Origin: Hyphomicrobiales bacterium
Lineage (GTDB): Bacteria > Pseudomonadota > Alphaproteobacteria > Rhizobiales > Rhizobiaceae
Assembly (NCBI GenBank): GCA_900466575.1
Contig: UBMP01000031.1
Span: 10,331-72,693, forward strand
Direction of reading: 5' to 3'
Length of the DNA: 62,363 nucleotides
Below are positions 26,891 to 35,670 of the stretch, in pieces; the stretch's first letter is position 1, and the number at the start of each line of letters is the position of its first letter. The position numbers were made by a program, and so were the translations under genes. The notes below the pieces were generated by a model, which had not been told where the DNA came from, searched no databases, and saw only the letters and a list, made by a program, of their open reading frames with translations.

Positions 26891-27613
26891 TCAGCCGTGT
26901 TTCGTGACCTTCGCGAGAAGCCCTCTGAATCGGCATGGAAGCCACATCTTTCGGATCTCGATCAGGTCCTCGCCGAAGTCACTGGCTCGAAGAAGTCGAT
27001 GAAGGCTTTGCTCGTCGAAGGTTTGCCTGGTTTCCCGTCCATCGAATTGCAGCCACGACATGTGCGATTTGTCGGTTACATAAACGCACAATGTTCCGCC
27101 GGGACGCAACACGCGCCGGGCTTCCCTGAGGGCTACAGATATGGGATCGACAAAGTAGAGAACATTGACAGCCAAGATACCATCCACAGACGCGTCCGAG
27201 AGTGGCAAGCACTCGAAGGTCCCCTGCTTCAGCAACATGCTGCCCTGGGCAACGGCGTTCGCATTTGTTGCGGTCGCCAATCGTCGCATGGTGGGGGATC
27301 GGTCCACACCTACGACGGATCCCTTTGAGGCCATTCTGGATAGCTTGGCGAGACCGAAACCCGGACCATGTCCAATTTCCAAGAGATCGGCAGTGGGTTT
27401 AACATCTAGCAGGCCGATCGCTCCGCGGTACGGGAGCCAATTGATCATGCGCATGACTTGGGCAACTGCAACGCCACCTATGCCCTCCGGCTTCGCAAAC
27501 TGCCTGGCGATACATTCGTGGACGCGCTGCGCTTTGGGATTTGTACCGATGTCGTCAGCAAGCATGCAATGTCCAGACCCATGACTATGATCACCTTGCC
27601 CGGAGCGCGCCAT
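26891..27613 (-). CDS. Class I SAM-dependent methyltransferase
   Basis: The roughly 240-residue protein has the Rossmann methyltransferase motifs: LLEIGHGPGFGL (SAM loop, about 76-87), VVGVDRS (acidic loop), FECLPLSDASVDGILAVNVLYFV and REARRVLRPGGTLCVYV. It is a Methyltransf_11/UbiE-like small-molecule or lipid methyltransferase; the substrate cannot be told. The N terminus is His/Gly-rich. The start may be ATG 27613 or, less likely, GTG 27616 or ATG 27562. It probably shares an operon with the COG4705 gene. Confidence 0.85.
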   Translation of the reverse strand: MARSGQGDHSHGSGHCMLADDIGTNPKAQRVHECIARQFAKPEGIGGVAVAQVMRMINWLPYRGAIGLLDVKPTADLLEIGHGPGFGLAKLSRMASKGSVVGVDRSPTMRRLATATNANAVAQGSMLLKQGTFECLPLSDASVDGILAVNVLYFVDPISVALREARRVLRPGGTLCVYVTDKSHMSWLQFDGRETRQTFDEQSLHRLLRASDFGEDLIEIRKMWLPCRFRGLLAKVTKHG

Positions 27614-27810
27614 CACACATCTTCATTTGTTATAGCTGACCAACGGCAGTAGATTGGGACTGACGAAAGCATGAAGAAGATGCCTGTGCGCGGGCCAAGG
27701 CGAGAAATCTCTACAACTGAGGCCGTATGACAGGCCTCGCCAAGCAGTGACCGACCAGGAGGCCACCCGGCGTTTTTAGGCCGACTTGATTACGCACGGC
27801 TGTCCATAAC

Positions 27811-27826
27811 CTTACAAATTTGTAAG
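27811..27826. promoter_or_regulatory. Candidate response-regulator site CTTACAAATTTGTAAG
   Basis: A perfect 16-bp palindrome, the best copy of the element. It lies about 185 bp upstream of the methyltransferase/COG4705 unit (start 27613), within the otherwise empty 27614-27882 interval. Confidence 0.5.
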
Positions 27827-27843
27827 CGTTCATGACGACCGGA

Positions 27844-27872
27844 CCTCCCCGCGGCTTAAGCGCCGGGGGAGA
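27844..27872 (-). terminator. Possible hairpin after DUF1344 gene
   Basis: CTCCCC (27845-27850) pairs with GGGGAG (27866-27871), with partial GC pairing inside and a TTAA loop. It lies 11 bp past the DUF1344 stop. No T-tract follows on the minus strand, so it is a weak call. Confidence 0.3.
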
Positions 27873-27882
27873 CCTGGGTTAG

Positions 27883-28137
27883 TTACTTGCTGGCTTTGAC
27901 GCTCGTGGCGACGTTTTTTCCGTTTTGCTTGGTATAGGTAACTGCGACCTTCGTACCAGGCTTGAAGTCCTCCGCCTCGCTTCCTTCCGCAAGCGTGTAC
28001 GTGCTGCCATCGCTGAGGGTGATGGCGTCATGGCTGGAATCGACGCTCTTCACAGTGCCGCTCATCATGGCCGCGTTCGCAGCAAAGGACAGTCCGAAAG
28101 CAGCGATAACGGTCAAAGCTGTGACCAATTTTTTCAT
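27883..28137 (-). CDS. DUF1344 periplasmic protein
   Basis: The 84-residue exported protein has a signal peptide (KKLVTALTVIAAFGLSFAANA) and a small beta domain (MMSGTVKSVDSSHDAITLSDGSTYTL, GTKVAVTYTKQNGK) typical of DUF1344, a family common in rhizobia and brucellae with no known function. ATG 28137 has GGAG upstream. It stands alone. Confidence 0.85.
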   Translation of the reverse strand: MKKLVTALTVIAAFGLSFAANAAMMSGTVKSVDSSHDAITLSDGSTYTLAEGSEAEDFKPGTKVAVTYTKQNGKNVATSVKASK

Positions 28138-28492
28138 GTTTTTTCTCCGTTACACCCGTTGAATTCCGGGCTCACACGAAACTCAAAGTTAATAACGGCT
28201 ATTCGTTGTCGGTATATATACGAATATGTAAAGTGAATTAATGTACGCGCCCATATTTTAGCCACTATTAAATACGTTTTTCGCTTGAAATAGCGCATAC
28301 ACGTACGTCATAAGCACGAAATATTATAAGAAATATTTCGCCCCTCTTGCCAGCAGACTTTTCAAAAGCTGCATGGCGAGTGACCGGCGTGGCAAACCTC
28401 GCTAGAGGCGGATATCGGGCGCTGTGAACGGAGACATTTTGTCGATCGGGTGAGCCAGCCGTGACCCTAGCTCGCGGCTGAGGTGGCCTGCC
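28138..28492. other. Intergenic stretch with AT-rich palindrome
   Basis: No gene seen. CGAAATATT (28317-28325) and AATATTTCG (28332-28340) form perfect 9-bp arms around ATAAGA. The part 28190-28345 is strongly AT-rich, unlike the rest of the window, and probably holds the DUF1344 promoter. Confidence 0.5.
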
Positions 28493-30382
28493 TCACCCAA
28501 GTCCAGCGAGAAGCGACAGGTGATAGACGACAAAAGAACTCAGGTAAGCGAGCCCCAACATGTAACCGAAGCTCACCCACATCCATTTCGCGTGACCGGT
28601 CTCTCGCTTGATCACAGCCAGCGTTGAAGCACATTGGGGTGCGAAAATGTACCAGACAAGAAACGAGAGAGCGGTAGCCAGGCTCCAATTCTGCGCCAAA
28701 GCCTGACCAACTTGTTGAGCAGCGTCTCCTGCGCCTTGGATCGAGTAAACGGTTCCCAGAGCCGCGACCACCACTTCGCGTGCGGCCATCCCGGGAATCA
28801 ACGCGATGCTTATCTGCCAGTTGAACCCAATCGGCGCGAGGATCGGCTCGATCCAATGCCCAATCATGGCGGCAAAGCTGTAAAAAATTGCGGGCTGCGA
28901 AGAACCCGCGGGAGCTGCGGGGAAGGACGCCAATGCCCATATCAGAACCGCCATTGAAAAGATTGTTGTGCCCGCGCGGTGCAGGAACATCTTGGCCCGT
29001 GTGAGAAGGGCGATTGCGACGTTGCGAGGTCGTGGCATCTTGTAGTCGGGCAATTCCAGCATGAACGGCGGCGTGGGCTCTTGCGCCCAAAACATCATTT
29101 TGGCGACAAATGAAACGGCGAGCGCGCTGACAATTCCTGCGACATACAATCCGAACATAACGAGACCCTGCAAGCTGAGGTAACCCAAGACCTCGTGACG
29201 CGGGATAAAAGCCGCTATGATCAAAGTGTAGACGGGTATGCGTGCCGAACAGGTCATAAGCGGCGCAACCAAAATCGTCGTCAGACGGTCTCGGCGATTA
29301 TCTATGACCCGCGTCGCCATTATGCCGGGAATCGCACACGCAAAACTCGACAGTAGTGGGATAAACGCTCGGCCGTGCAGACCTGCCCCGCCCATGATCT
29401 TGTCCATCAGGAAGGCGGCGCGCGCCATATATCCCAGGTCTTCCAGAAGCAGGATGAACAAAAAGAGGATGATAATCTGTGGGAGGAACACGATTACGCT
29501 GCCCACCCCGGCCAGTACCCCGTCCACGATGAAGCTTTCCAAAAGGTTCTGACCGAGGAGCTCGCGGAGCGCTGCGCCGCAATAGCCGAACGCCGCCGAA
29601 ATAACGTCCATCAGCGGCTGAGCCCAGGTGAAGACCGCTTGGAACATGACAAACAGCAAGATCAACAAGATGATCAATCCGCCGATTGGGTGCAAAAGTA
29701 CGCCGTCGATGCGATTGGTGAGCGTGTCCGGTTTTACGGGCAGCCGAACGGTCTTTGCAATCAGTTGATCGGCCTCCCGTTGGGCTGCCCGCAGCTCTCC
29801 AGGTCCCGGAGCAGTCCAGGTATTCTCGAACGCGGCAGGCGCACCCTGAACGGCCAGACGATCCAGTTCCTTCCAAAGCTCCTCCATGCCGCCCCGTCGT
29901 ACGGCACTGGCTGTTGCAACACGAATACCGAGAATGTTCGAAAGCATATTGATGTCGATCTCGATTCCACGGTAGCGCGCGATATCAATCATGTTGAGCA
30001 CCAGCATCATTGGCCTGCCGGTCCGACGAAGCTCCAAGACAAGCCGGAGCGCCGATCGCAGGTTCGTGCTATCGGCAACCGCAATCAGAAAATCGGGCAG
30101 TTCGTCTCCAGCCTTGCGCCCCAACACGATATCTCGTGAGATCTCTTCGTCCGGGCTGCGGCCACGCAAAGAGTAGGTTCCAGGCAAGTCAATAATCTGG
30201 AATGTATTCCCTTCAGGAGTGGTCGCAGCGCCGACCTTGCGCTCGACGGTTACGCCAGCATAGTTCCCGACCTTCTGGCGACTGCCGGTCAGCGCATTAA
30301 ACAGCGCTGTCTTTCCGCAATTCGGAACACCGATCAGGGCAATCCGTTTGTCGGGTTTTTGGCTCGAACTAAGCATCGACAT
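28493..30382 (-). CDS. feoB: Ferrous iron transport protein B
   Basis: FeoB is the inner-membrane Fe(II) permease with a cytosolic G domain. The 629-residue protein has G1 GVPNCGKTALFNAL (18-31), G2 GNYAGVTVERK, G3 IDLPGTYSL, G4 LNMID and a helical GDI domain. Two gate regions follow in the membrane part, with the conserved cysteines in SSFACAIPGIMATR and TCSARIPVYTLI. At 629 residues it is shorter than E. coli FeoB (773), lacking much C-terminal extension, a known variant. It begins directly after the feoA stop. Confidence 0.96.
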   Translation of the reverse strand: MSMLSSSQKPDKRIALIGVPNCGKTALFNALTGSRQKVGNYAGVTVERKVGAATTPEGNTFQIIDLPGTYSLRGRSPDEEISRDIVLGRKAGDELPDFLIAVADSTNLRSALRLVLELRRTGRPMMLVLNMIDIARYRGIEIDINMLSNILGIRVATASAVRRGGMEELWKELDRLAVQGAPAAFENTWTAPGPGELRAAQREADQLIAKTVRLPVKPDTLTNRIDGVLLHPIGGLIILLILLFVMFQAVFTWAQPLMDVISAAFGYCGAALRELLGQNLLESFIVDGVLAGVGSVIVFLPQIIILFLFILLLEDLGYMARAAFLMDKIMGGAGLHGRAFIPLLSSFACAIPGIMATRVIDNRRDRLTTILVAPLMTCSARIPVYTLIIAAFIPRHEVLGYLSLQGLVMFGLYVAGIVSALAVSFVAKMMFWAQEPTPPFMLELPDYKMPRPRNVAIALLTRAKMFLHRAGTTIFSMAVLIWALASFPAAPAGSSQPAIFYSFAAMIGHWIEPILAPIGFNWQISIALIPGMAAREVVVAALGTVYSIQGAGDAAQQVGQALAQNWSLATALSFLVWYIFAPQCASTLAVIKRETGHAKWMWVSFGYMLGLAYLSSFVVYHLSLLAGLG

Positions 30383-30667
30383 TTACGAAACCAGGATCGC
30401 CATCGCTTCTTTCCTTCGGAGTGCCACAGTTGTTGCGTTCAGGCGCACCGCGATAGGATCTCGCCCGATTAAACCCTCATGAAGGATTGCCACTTTCGAT
30501 CCCTCCAAAAAGCCCAACTCTAACAGCCGCTGTTCCATTTCGTGAGGCGGCAAACTGAAGGTTCCAACTTCGGTATCGATACGCTGAACCACGCCACTGA
30601 AGCCTCGGCTTGCCAAGCCCAACGGCAACAGATGCTTTTCCTGTTCATCATTCGGCGCGGTGATCAT
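30383..30667 (-). CDS. feoA: Ferrous iron transport protein A
   Basis: The 94-residue cytosolic SH3-like protein supports FeoB. It has the FeoA pattern: LPLGLASRGFSGVVQRI, a middle MEQRLLELGFLEGSKVAILHEG and a closing PIAVRLNATTVALRRKEAMAILV. It is first in the feoAB operon, stop immediately next to the feoB ATG. No strong ribosome site is seen at 30667. The 136-bp upstream region probably holds the promoter; no clear iron-regulator box was recognised. Confidence 0.92.
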   Translation of the reverse strand: MITAPNDEQEKHLLPLGLASRGFSGVVQRIDTEVGTFSLPPHEMEQRLLELGFLEGSKVAILHEGLIGRDPIAVRLNATTVALRRKEAMAILVS

Positions 30668-30803
30668 ATGTCGCTACTTTGATTGAACCCATTCGCGTAT
30701 CCCTAGTCAAAAGGTTGAAAAACCACCAGCGGAAAGTTGACGAGAAAACTCATGATTGATCTGTCAAAATGTCGCAGTTCAGACTGGTCATCCTGTTCAG
30801 CGA

Positions 30804-32174
30804 TTAATTAATGGGTTTGGGATTGCGCCAGGTAAGAACGAACCTTGAGCCAGGATGGTTATCCTGAATCTCTACGGACATACCGTGAAGATCGGCAATC
30901 GCCTTCACCATGCTGAGACCAAGTCCGTTGCCAGGCGAATGTCGGCTTTTGTCGAGTCGATACAATCGACGAAAGACCTTTTCGCGCTCCGCCGCAGGAA
31001 TCCCGGGACCGTTATCGGCGACAATAGCCGAACACCGATCTTCCGACCTTTGCAACGACATCTGAATCGTTGTTCCCACAGGACAATGGTTCATTGCATT
31101 TTCTATCAGGTTGACGAACAACTGGGTCAATAGATCCTTGTCGCCTTCTATATGACACCGTGGTGCGCGATCTGCATCGAACGAGAGTTTCTGGCCGTTA
31201 TCCTCGGCGACTTCACCAAAAATCTCAACGACGTTGCTGACCAGTCGATTGAGGTCAACGTCGGCAAAGCGCGTCCTTCGCGCACCCGCCTCGATCTGCG
31301 ATATCCGCAACAAGGCTTGAAACGTTTCGTTGATCTGATCGCTCTCGATCAGAGCATCCCTCAATTGCTCCTGCACGGGCTGCTTGTTTTCATCTCGAAG
31401 GGATGCGTCTTCCAGGATCAGCTTCAAACGGTTCAGTGGCGTCTTCAAATCATGCGCTATATCGGCACTCACCTGCCGCATGCTTTCCATCACATCGGAA
31501 AGCCGATCCAGCGCCGAATTGATCTGCGCCGAAATCATATCGATGTCGTCACCGGATCCCTTCAGGGGAACGCGGCGGGACATGTTGCCGTCCGTGATCT
31601 CGGTCATCGCTTCCGCAATCGCGTCGATACGCGCATGCGCGCGCCGGGCCAGGAACATACCCGCAAAGACGGCCAACAAGGTTGTAAAACAAGCCATCCA
31701 TGCGAAATTCGCGAGAATGATCTGCGCCAGGTCTTCAGTGGCTTCCAGGCTTTCACCGACCAACAGGTTGTTTCCATCGATCGTTCCAGTCTTGACCCTG
31801 AAATGATCATCGCCCGGTAAACCCAGTGCCTCACCTGAAATCGTCTGGAGACCCGTTGTGGGGAGGAATTTGGCGATATCTCCCGCCAGCCTTTTGCCGT
31901 CAGCCGAGCCCAAGTAGAATATTCTCCGGTCTCCATTCTGAAGGCGGCTGAACGAATTCATGCTCTGGACCACGTCCTCGATGTCGCCCGGCGCATAGCT
32001 CGACTGGATGACAGAATAGGTTTCGGTAACCGAATTATCGAGTGTCGAATAGATTTCCGCCCTCAGCAGAAAATAGGTCGAGAGATAGACCAGCAGTGAT
32101 GAAGAGACGAACAATAACGCATAAGCCACAGCCAGTCGGAAGGGTGTGCTGCGGCGAAGCCTAGAGAGGCGCAT
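30804..32174 (-). CDS. Sensor histidine kinase, EnvZ/QseC type
   Basis: The 456-residue inner-membrane kinase has a helix at about 10-32, a periplasmic domain to about 150, a second helix, HAMP (about 185-235), a HisKA box with the phospho-accepting His in SADIAHDLKTPLNRLK, and the ATPase boxes N (LIENAMNHC), G1 (VADNGPGIP) and G2 (GNGLGLSMVKAI). The start 32174 overlaps the response-regulator stop by 14 bp. The periplasmic domain has no motif that tells the stimulus. Confidence 0.93.
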   Translation of the reverse strand: MRLSRLRRSTPFRLAVAYALLFVSSSLLVYLSTYFLLRAEIYSTLDNSVTETYSVIQSSYAPGDIEDVVQSMNSFSRLQNGDRRIFYLGSADGKRLAGDIAKFLPTTGLQTISGEALGLPGDDHFRVKTGTIDGNNLLVGESLEATEDLAQIILANFAWMACFTTLLAVFAGMFLARRAHARIDAIAEAMTEITDGNMSRRVPLKGSGDDIDMISAQINSALDRLSDVMESMRQVSADIAHDLKTPLNRLKLILEDASLRDENKQPVQEQLRDALIESDQINETFQALLRISQIEAGARRTRFADVDLNRLVSNVVEIFGEVAEDNGQKLSFDADRAPRCHIEGDKDLLTQLFVNLIENAMNHCPVGTTIQMSLQRSEDRCSAIVADNGPGIPAAEREKVFRRLYRLDKSRHSPGNGLGLSMVKAIADLHGMSVEIQDNHPGSRFVLTWRNPKPIN

Positions 32175-32844
32175 GAATGCTATATCCCGTGCTTCGAACC
32201 GTATGTAACAGCGGCACGTCGAAGGGCTTGTCCACCTTTGCACGCAATCGGCTCATATGGGTCTCGACGACGCTGGTTTGCGGATCGAAATGCAAGTCCC
32301 AGACCTTTTCGAGAAGCATCGTGCGTGTCAGGACACGGCCCTCGGCGCGCATGAGCGTTTCGAGAAGAAGAAATTCTCGCGGCTGAAGTTCGATGGTCTG
32401 GCCCGCCCGATGGACCTTGCGTTTGACAAGATCGAGTTCGAGGTCGGCGACCTTAAGGGATGTGCGTTGCTCCTGTACGGGGGGACGCCGTGCAAGCGCG
32501 TTCAACCGCGCGATCAGCTCCGAGAAGGCAAACGGTTTGACCAGATAGTCATCTGCGCCAGCCTCAAGACCTTCCACTCGGTCTTCCACCCCACCCATGG
32601 CAGTCAGAAACAGGATTGGCGTGCGAACCTGCGCAGCCCTGGCGGCCCTGACAACTGAAAGTCCGTCGAGACCGGGAAGCATTCTGTCGACAACGAGCAC
32701 ATCATAATTTTCACGATCTTGCGTCGCCTGAAACAAGCCGTCACGGCCATCATGACAAACGTCGCTGACGTGCCCTGCCTCCGTCAGCCCCCTCGCTATG
32801 AAGGCGGACATCTTCTCATCGTCTTCAATTATCAAGATGCGCAT
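32161..32844 (-). CDS. OmpR-family response regulator
   Basis: The 227-residue regulator has a receiver with acidic pocket EDD (7-9), phospho-acceptor Asp52-like in LVVDRMLPG, Thr in LTAM and Lys in VKPF, then a winged-helix trans_reg_C domain (LQPREFLLLETLM, RVLTRTMLLEKVWD, VVETHMSRLRAKV). It is co-transcribed with the overlapping kinase gene. Two copies of a CTTACA-type element lie in its divergent upstream region, so autoregulation is likely; the same element sits before the COG4705 units. Confidence 0.94.
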   Translation of the reverse strand: MRILIIEDDEKMSAFIARGLTEAGHVSDVCHDGRDGLFQATQDRENYDVLVVDRMLPGLDGLSVVRAARAAQVRTPILFLTAMGGVEDRVEGLEAGADDYLVKPFAFSELIARLNALARRPPVQEQRTSLKVADLELDLVKRKVHRAGQTIELQPREFLLLETLMRAEGRVLTRTMLLEKVWDLHFDPQTSVVETHMSRLRAKVDKPFDVPLLHTVRSTGYSIHAPL

Positions 32845-32916
32845 ATCAGTTCGCTTCGTCGTTTCCGCAGTCGGTTAAGATTAGACGGGCTTTGTTTCCG
32901 CAACCTTCCCGGAACT

Positions 32917-32932
32917 ATACATTTTTGTAAAG
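32917..32932. promoter_or_regulatory. Candidate response-regulator site (TATACATTTTTGTAAA)
   Basis: Matches the CTTACAAATTTGTAAG palindrome at 11 of 16 positions, with the right half well kept. It lies 73 bp upstream of the response-regulator start, consistent with autoregulation. Confidence 0.4.
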
Positions 32933-33007
32933 AAGCCGCCCTTTTTACAGCAAGACAGACTTCGCAGTCGCAGTCTTCGGGAAATGATCATGACAGCCGG
33001 TCCATTT

Positions 33008-33023
33008 CTTACAAAACGGTATG
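33008..33023. promoter_or_regulatory. Candidate response-regulator site (CTTACAAAACGGTATG)
   Basis: Matches the palindrome at 12 of 16 positions, with the left half perfect. It lies 148 bp upstream of the secreted-protein gene at 33171 in the divergent promoter region. Confidence 0.4.
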
Positions 33024-33170
33024 TTTCAGGAAAAGTCCTCGTAGCCTCGGCACGTTAGAACACCGTTATCGAACGGAGTTGGTCGCAGCACGCGATTTGC
33101 CCCGCTGATTTCCTGATAAACGGCGCAACGGGCAATATTCACCCAAAGCGCGAAGCCGGAGAGAGCAAAA

Positions 33171-33815
33171 GTGAAACAATTCCTCCTTGCCACTGCGCTG
33201 ATAGCGGTCCCTGTCGCGCTTTTCTCAGCCTATGAGCACTACATGGTGCCACCTGCTGATGCTGCGCAGGCTCAAGGCCAGACCAAGGGCCTCGGCGATC
33301 TGACCGACTTCAAGTCTATCACGAAGGACGTCCAGAAGATCGCGGCAACTGGAGACTTCAAGGCAGCAGAAAAGCGGGCAACCGATTTCGAGAAAGAGTG
33401 GGACGACAAACAGGCCACTTTGAGACCGCAAGATCCCGAAGCCTGGGGCAATATTGACGCCGCCGCCGATGCTGTCTTCAAATCGCTCCGGAACGGTGCG
33501 CCAAATGCGGACAAGGTGAATACCGCGCTTGCTGACCTTCAGATGGCATTGGACAAATCCGGTGCTGCGGTCGGAAAATCTGGTACGCAGGCTTTCGTGG
33601 CAGGCATTGCTGTCACTGACGCCACCGGGCATCCCGTCCCCTGCGAAGAACTGATCAACAAGCTCAAGGCTGCTTCGGCCAAGACCGGCATACCTGCGGA
33701 TAAACAGGCAAAGGCGGCCGACTTTCTTTCGAAGGCGCTGGAGCGTTGCAACGCCGATGACGATCAGCACGCTGACGCATTCTCAGCCCAAGGCATCGCG
33801 CTGCTGACCCAGTAA
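33171..33815 (+). CDS. Secreted helical protein, paralogue of the product at 35258
   Basis: The 214-residue exported protein has an uncleaved anchor or signal peptide (1-20). Residues 52-125 form a helical repeat domain (DFKAAEKRATDFEKEWDDKQ, then LRPQDPEAWGNIDAAADAVFKSLR) that is clearly repeated in the shorter protein at 35258. A second helical part with two cysteines (PCEELI, ERCNADDDQHADA) follows. Family not recognised. The start is GTG 33171 with GGAGAG upstream. It is divergent from the two-component system and followed 31 bp later by a COG4705 gene. Confidence 0.75.
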   Translation: MKQFLLATALIAVPVALFSAYEHYMVPPADAAQAQGQTKGLGDLTDFKSITKDVQKIAATGDFKAAEKRATDFEKEWDDKQATLRPQDPEAWGNIDAAADAVFKSLRNGAPNADKVNTALADLQMALDKSGAAVGKSGTQAFVAGIAVTDATGHPVPCEELINKLKAASAKTGIPADKQAKAADFLSKALERCNADDDQHADAFSAQGIALLTQ

Positions 33816-33846
33816 GTGCGCCATCAAATTCAAGGGATCATTGATC

Positions 33847-34614
33847 ATGGAAACCAACGTCCTCAAAAATCGTGTACCGCAAGTTACGGTCGATTTCTGG
33901 ATCATCAAGCTTCTTGCCGTAACCATGGGCGAGACGGCGGCGGACTATCTCAATGTCAACCTGGGGCTCGGGCTGACGCTAACTTCGTTCATCATGACGG
34001 GTGTGCTTGTGCTTGCCCTCATCGCTCAGTTTAGCCAGAAGCGTTATGTGCCATGGGCCTATTGGCTCGCCGTCATCCTGATCAGCGTGGTCGGAACACT
34101 GATCACTGACAATCTGGTGGATAATTTCGGCGTGCCGCTCGAAGTGACAACCGCCGTCTTTTCCGTCGCGCTGATTGCTACATTTGCCCTCTGGTACAAG
34201 TCGGAAAGGACGTTGTCGATCCATTCCATCTACACAAACAAGCGTGAAGCATTTTACTGGCTCGCTATTCTCTTCACGTTCGCGTTGGGGACGGCGGCCG
34301 GGGATCTGGTCTCCGAGCGCTTCGGCCTGGGCTACGGCAGCGCCGGAATTCTGTTCGGAATGGTGATCGCATCGCTTAGCTTCGGTTACTTCTTCCTGAA
34401 ACTTGACGCGATCCTCGGCTTCTGGCTCGTCTACATCCTCACCCGCCCGCTCGGCGCATCATTCGGCGACCTCCTATCCCAGCCGAAGGAATATGGTGGT
34501 ATGGGCTTCGGGACCATCAACACGAGTATCGGCTTCCTGATTGGGATTGCGCTGATCGTTGTCTACATGACGGCGACTTACAAGCCCGAGACGGTAGCGG
34601 CAGAGGCACAATGA
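33847..34614 (+). CDS. COG4705/DUF347 repeat membrane protein (paralogue 2)
   Basis: The 255-residue protein has four DUF347 repeats with acidic motifs GETAADY, GTLITDN, GTAAGDL and GASFGDL. It is closest to paralogue 1, sharing the WYKSERTLSIHSIYTNKREAFYWLAILFTFALGTAAGDL-type middle segment. ATG 33847 is preferred over TTG 33841 because AAGGGAT sits at the right distance. It is in the same unit as the secreted protein at 33171. Confidence 0.85.
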   Translation: METNVLKNRVPQVTVDFWIIKLLAVTMGETAADYLNVNLGLGLTLTSFIMTGVLVLALIAQFSQKRYVPWAYWLAVILISVVGTLITDNLVDNFGVPLEVTTAVFSVALIATFALWYKSERTLSIHSIYTNKREAFYWLAILFTFALGTAAGDLVSERFGLGYGSAGILFGMVIASLSFGYFFLKLDAILGFWLVYILTRPLGASFGDLLSQPKEYGGMGFGTINTSIGFLIGIALIVVYMTATYKPETVAAEAQ

Positions 34615-34641
34615 TCCCCTTGTGATCTGCTGACTGGAGGG

Positions 34642-34672
34642 CCCCGGAGCGGCTGAGGCTGCTCCGGGGTTT
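34642..34672 (+). terminator. Strong GC hairpin after COG4705 gene
   Basis: CCCCGGAGC (34642-34650) pairs with GCTCCGGGG (34661-34669) around a 10-nt loop, followed by TTTAG. It sits between the COG4705 gene and the PAP2 gene and may end or attenuate transcription; the T-tract is short. Confidence 0.55.
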
Positions 34673-34691
34673 AGCCGATGGAGAGACTAGA

Positions 34692-35243
34692 ATGCATCAC
34701 TACGACCTGTTGATCACCCAATCGATAAATGGCCTTGCCGGACAATTTCCGGCTTTGGATACGTTTTTTATCTTCATCACCTCGTTCGGTGTGCCGTTGA
34801 TGATAATTGCAGTGGCCGCGCAATGGTGGAGACGAGAAAACCGTCAGGAAGTCAGGCATGCTTTGGTAGCGTCCGGGTTGACGTTCCTGCTCAGCCTGGC
34901 CATGAACCAAGTCATTCTTTTATTCGTTCACCGCATGCGTCCCTACGATGCCGGCCTCACGCATCTTTTGCTTGCGCCAAGCGCCGATCCTTCCTTCCCG
35001 TCAGACCATGCGACGGCCTCGTTTGCGATAGCCTTTGCATTCTTTGCGCATGGGCTCAGACGTTGGGGAACGGCATTTGCAATCGCGGCGATCCTGATCT
35101 GTTTTTCGCGCATCTACGTCGGAACCCACTATTTCACGGATATCCTCGGCGGTGCCATAACCGCGGCCTTCGCCTCGCTGATCGTGAAACAGGCCTATCT
35201 GCGAGACACTCGTATCGACAGATTTGTGACCGGGCTTCTCTAA
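34692..35243 (+). CDS. PAP2-family membrane phosphatase
   Basis: The 183-residue integral membrane enzyme has all three PAP2 motifs: VHRMRPYD (lysine replaced by His-Arg in the first part), PSFPSDHA and SRIYVGTHYFTD. Family members dephosphorylate undecaprenyl diphosphate, phosphatidic acid or lipid A at the periplasmic face. The size and motif spacing fit a BcrC/YbjG-type undecaprenyl-diphosphatase, but substrate is not decided by sequence. It lies in the presumed two-component regulon and 14 bp before a small secreted-protein gene. Confidence 0.88.
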   Translation: MHHYDLLITQSINGLAGQFPALDTFFIFITSFGVPLMIIAVAAQWWRRENRQEVRHALVASGLTFLLSLAMNQVILLFVHRMRPYDAGLTHLLLAPSADPSFPSDHATASFAIAFAFFAHGLRRWGTAFAIAAILICFSRIYVGTHYFTDILGGAITAAFASLIVKQAYLRDTRIDRFVTGLL

Positions 35244-35257
35244 GTAAGGTTCAAGCT

Positions 35258-35629
35258 ATGAAATCAGCGAGAATTTGGGGGGTGCTCATCTCCGCCACGC
35301 TGGCCGCCAATCCGCTGCTCGCGAAAGAGAGTTTTCGTTGTGAGAGTTCGGCGGCGGCACACATGAAGGCTTTGGTTGCTGAAGCTCAACAGGCGACTCT
35401 GAGGGATGATTTCAAGGCAGCGGAAAACACGATTGTCGATCTGGAAACTGCGTGGATCGTCGCGGAGCACGAGTTGCGACCGGTTGACGAACTGCGTTGG
35501 AAGGAGGCCGACAACGCCCTTTCCAACGCTGTCGCTTCGCTCCAGCGCGCTCGACCAGGACGGGATTCATCGTTGAAGGCGGTCCTCACGCTGCAAAATG
35601 CACTGATCGGTTTTTGCAAAGACCGATGA
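35258..35629 (+). CDS. Small secreted helical protein, paralogue of the product at 33171
   Basis: The 123-residue exported protein has a signal peptide (1-22, ending LLAKES). Its body (LRDDFKAAENTIVDLETAW, HELRPVDELRWKEADNAL, LKAVLTLQNALIGFC) aligns by eye to residues 52-130 of the protein at 33171, but the C-terminal half of that protein is missing. The start ATG 35258 has AAGG upstream; the frame is open far upstream only by overlap. It is coupled to the PAP2 gene. Family and function unknown. Confidence 0.75.
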   Translation: MKSARIWGVLISATLAANPLLAKESFRCESSAAAHMKALVAEAQQATLRDDFKAAENTIVDLETAWIVAEHELRPVDELRWKEADNALSNAVASLQRARPGRDSSLKAVLTLQNALIGFCKDR

Positions 35630-35670
35630 CCTCCTTATACTCCTGACGATCTACGCGTAGCCTCCGCTAC

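Noticed and set aside
30668-30803. FNR-type box TTGATCTGTCAA before feoA
   Set aside because: The half sites are two bases too close for the TTGAT-N4-ATCAA consensus.
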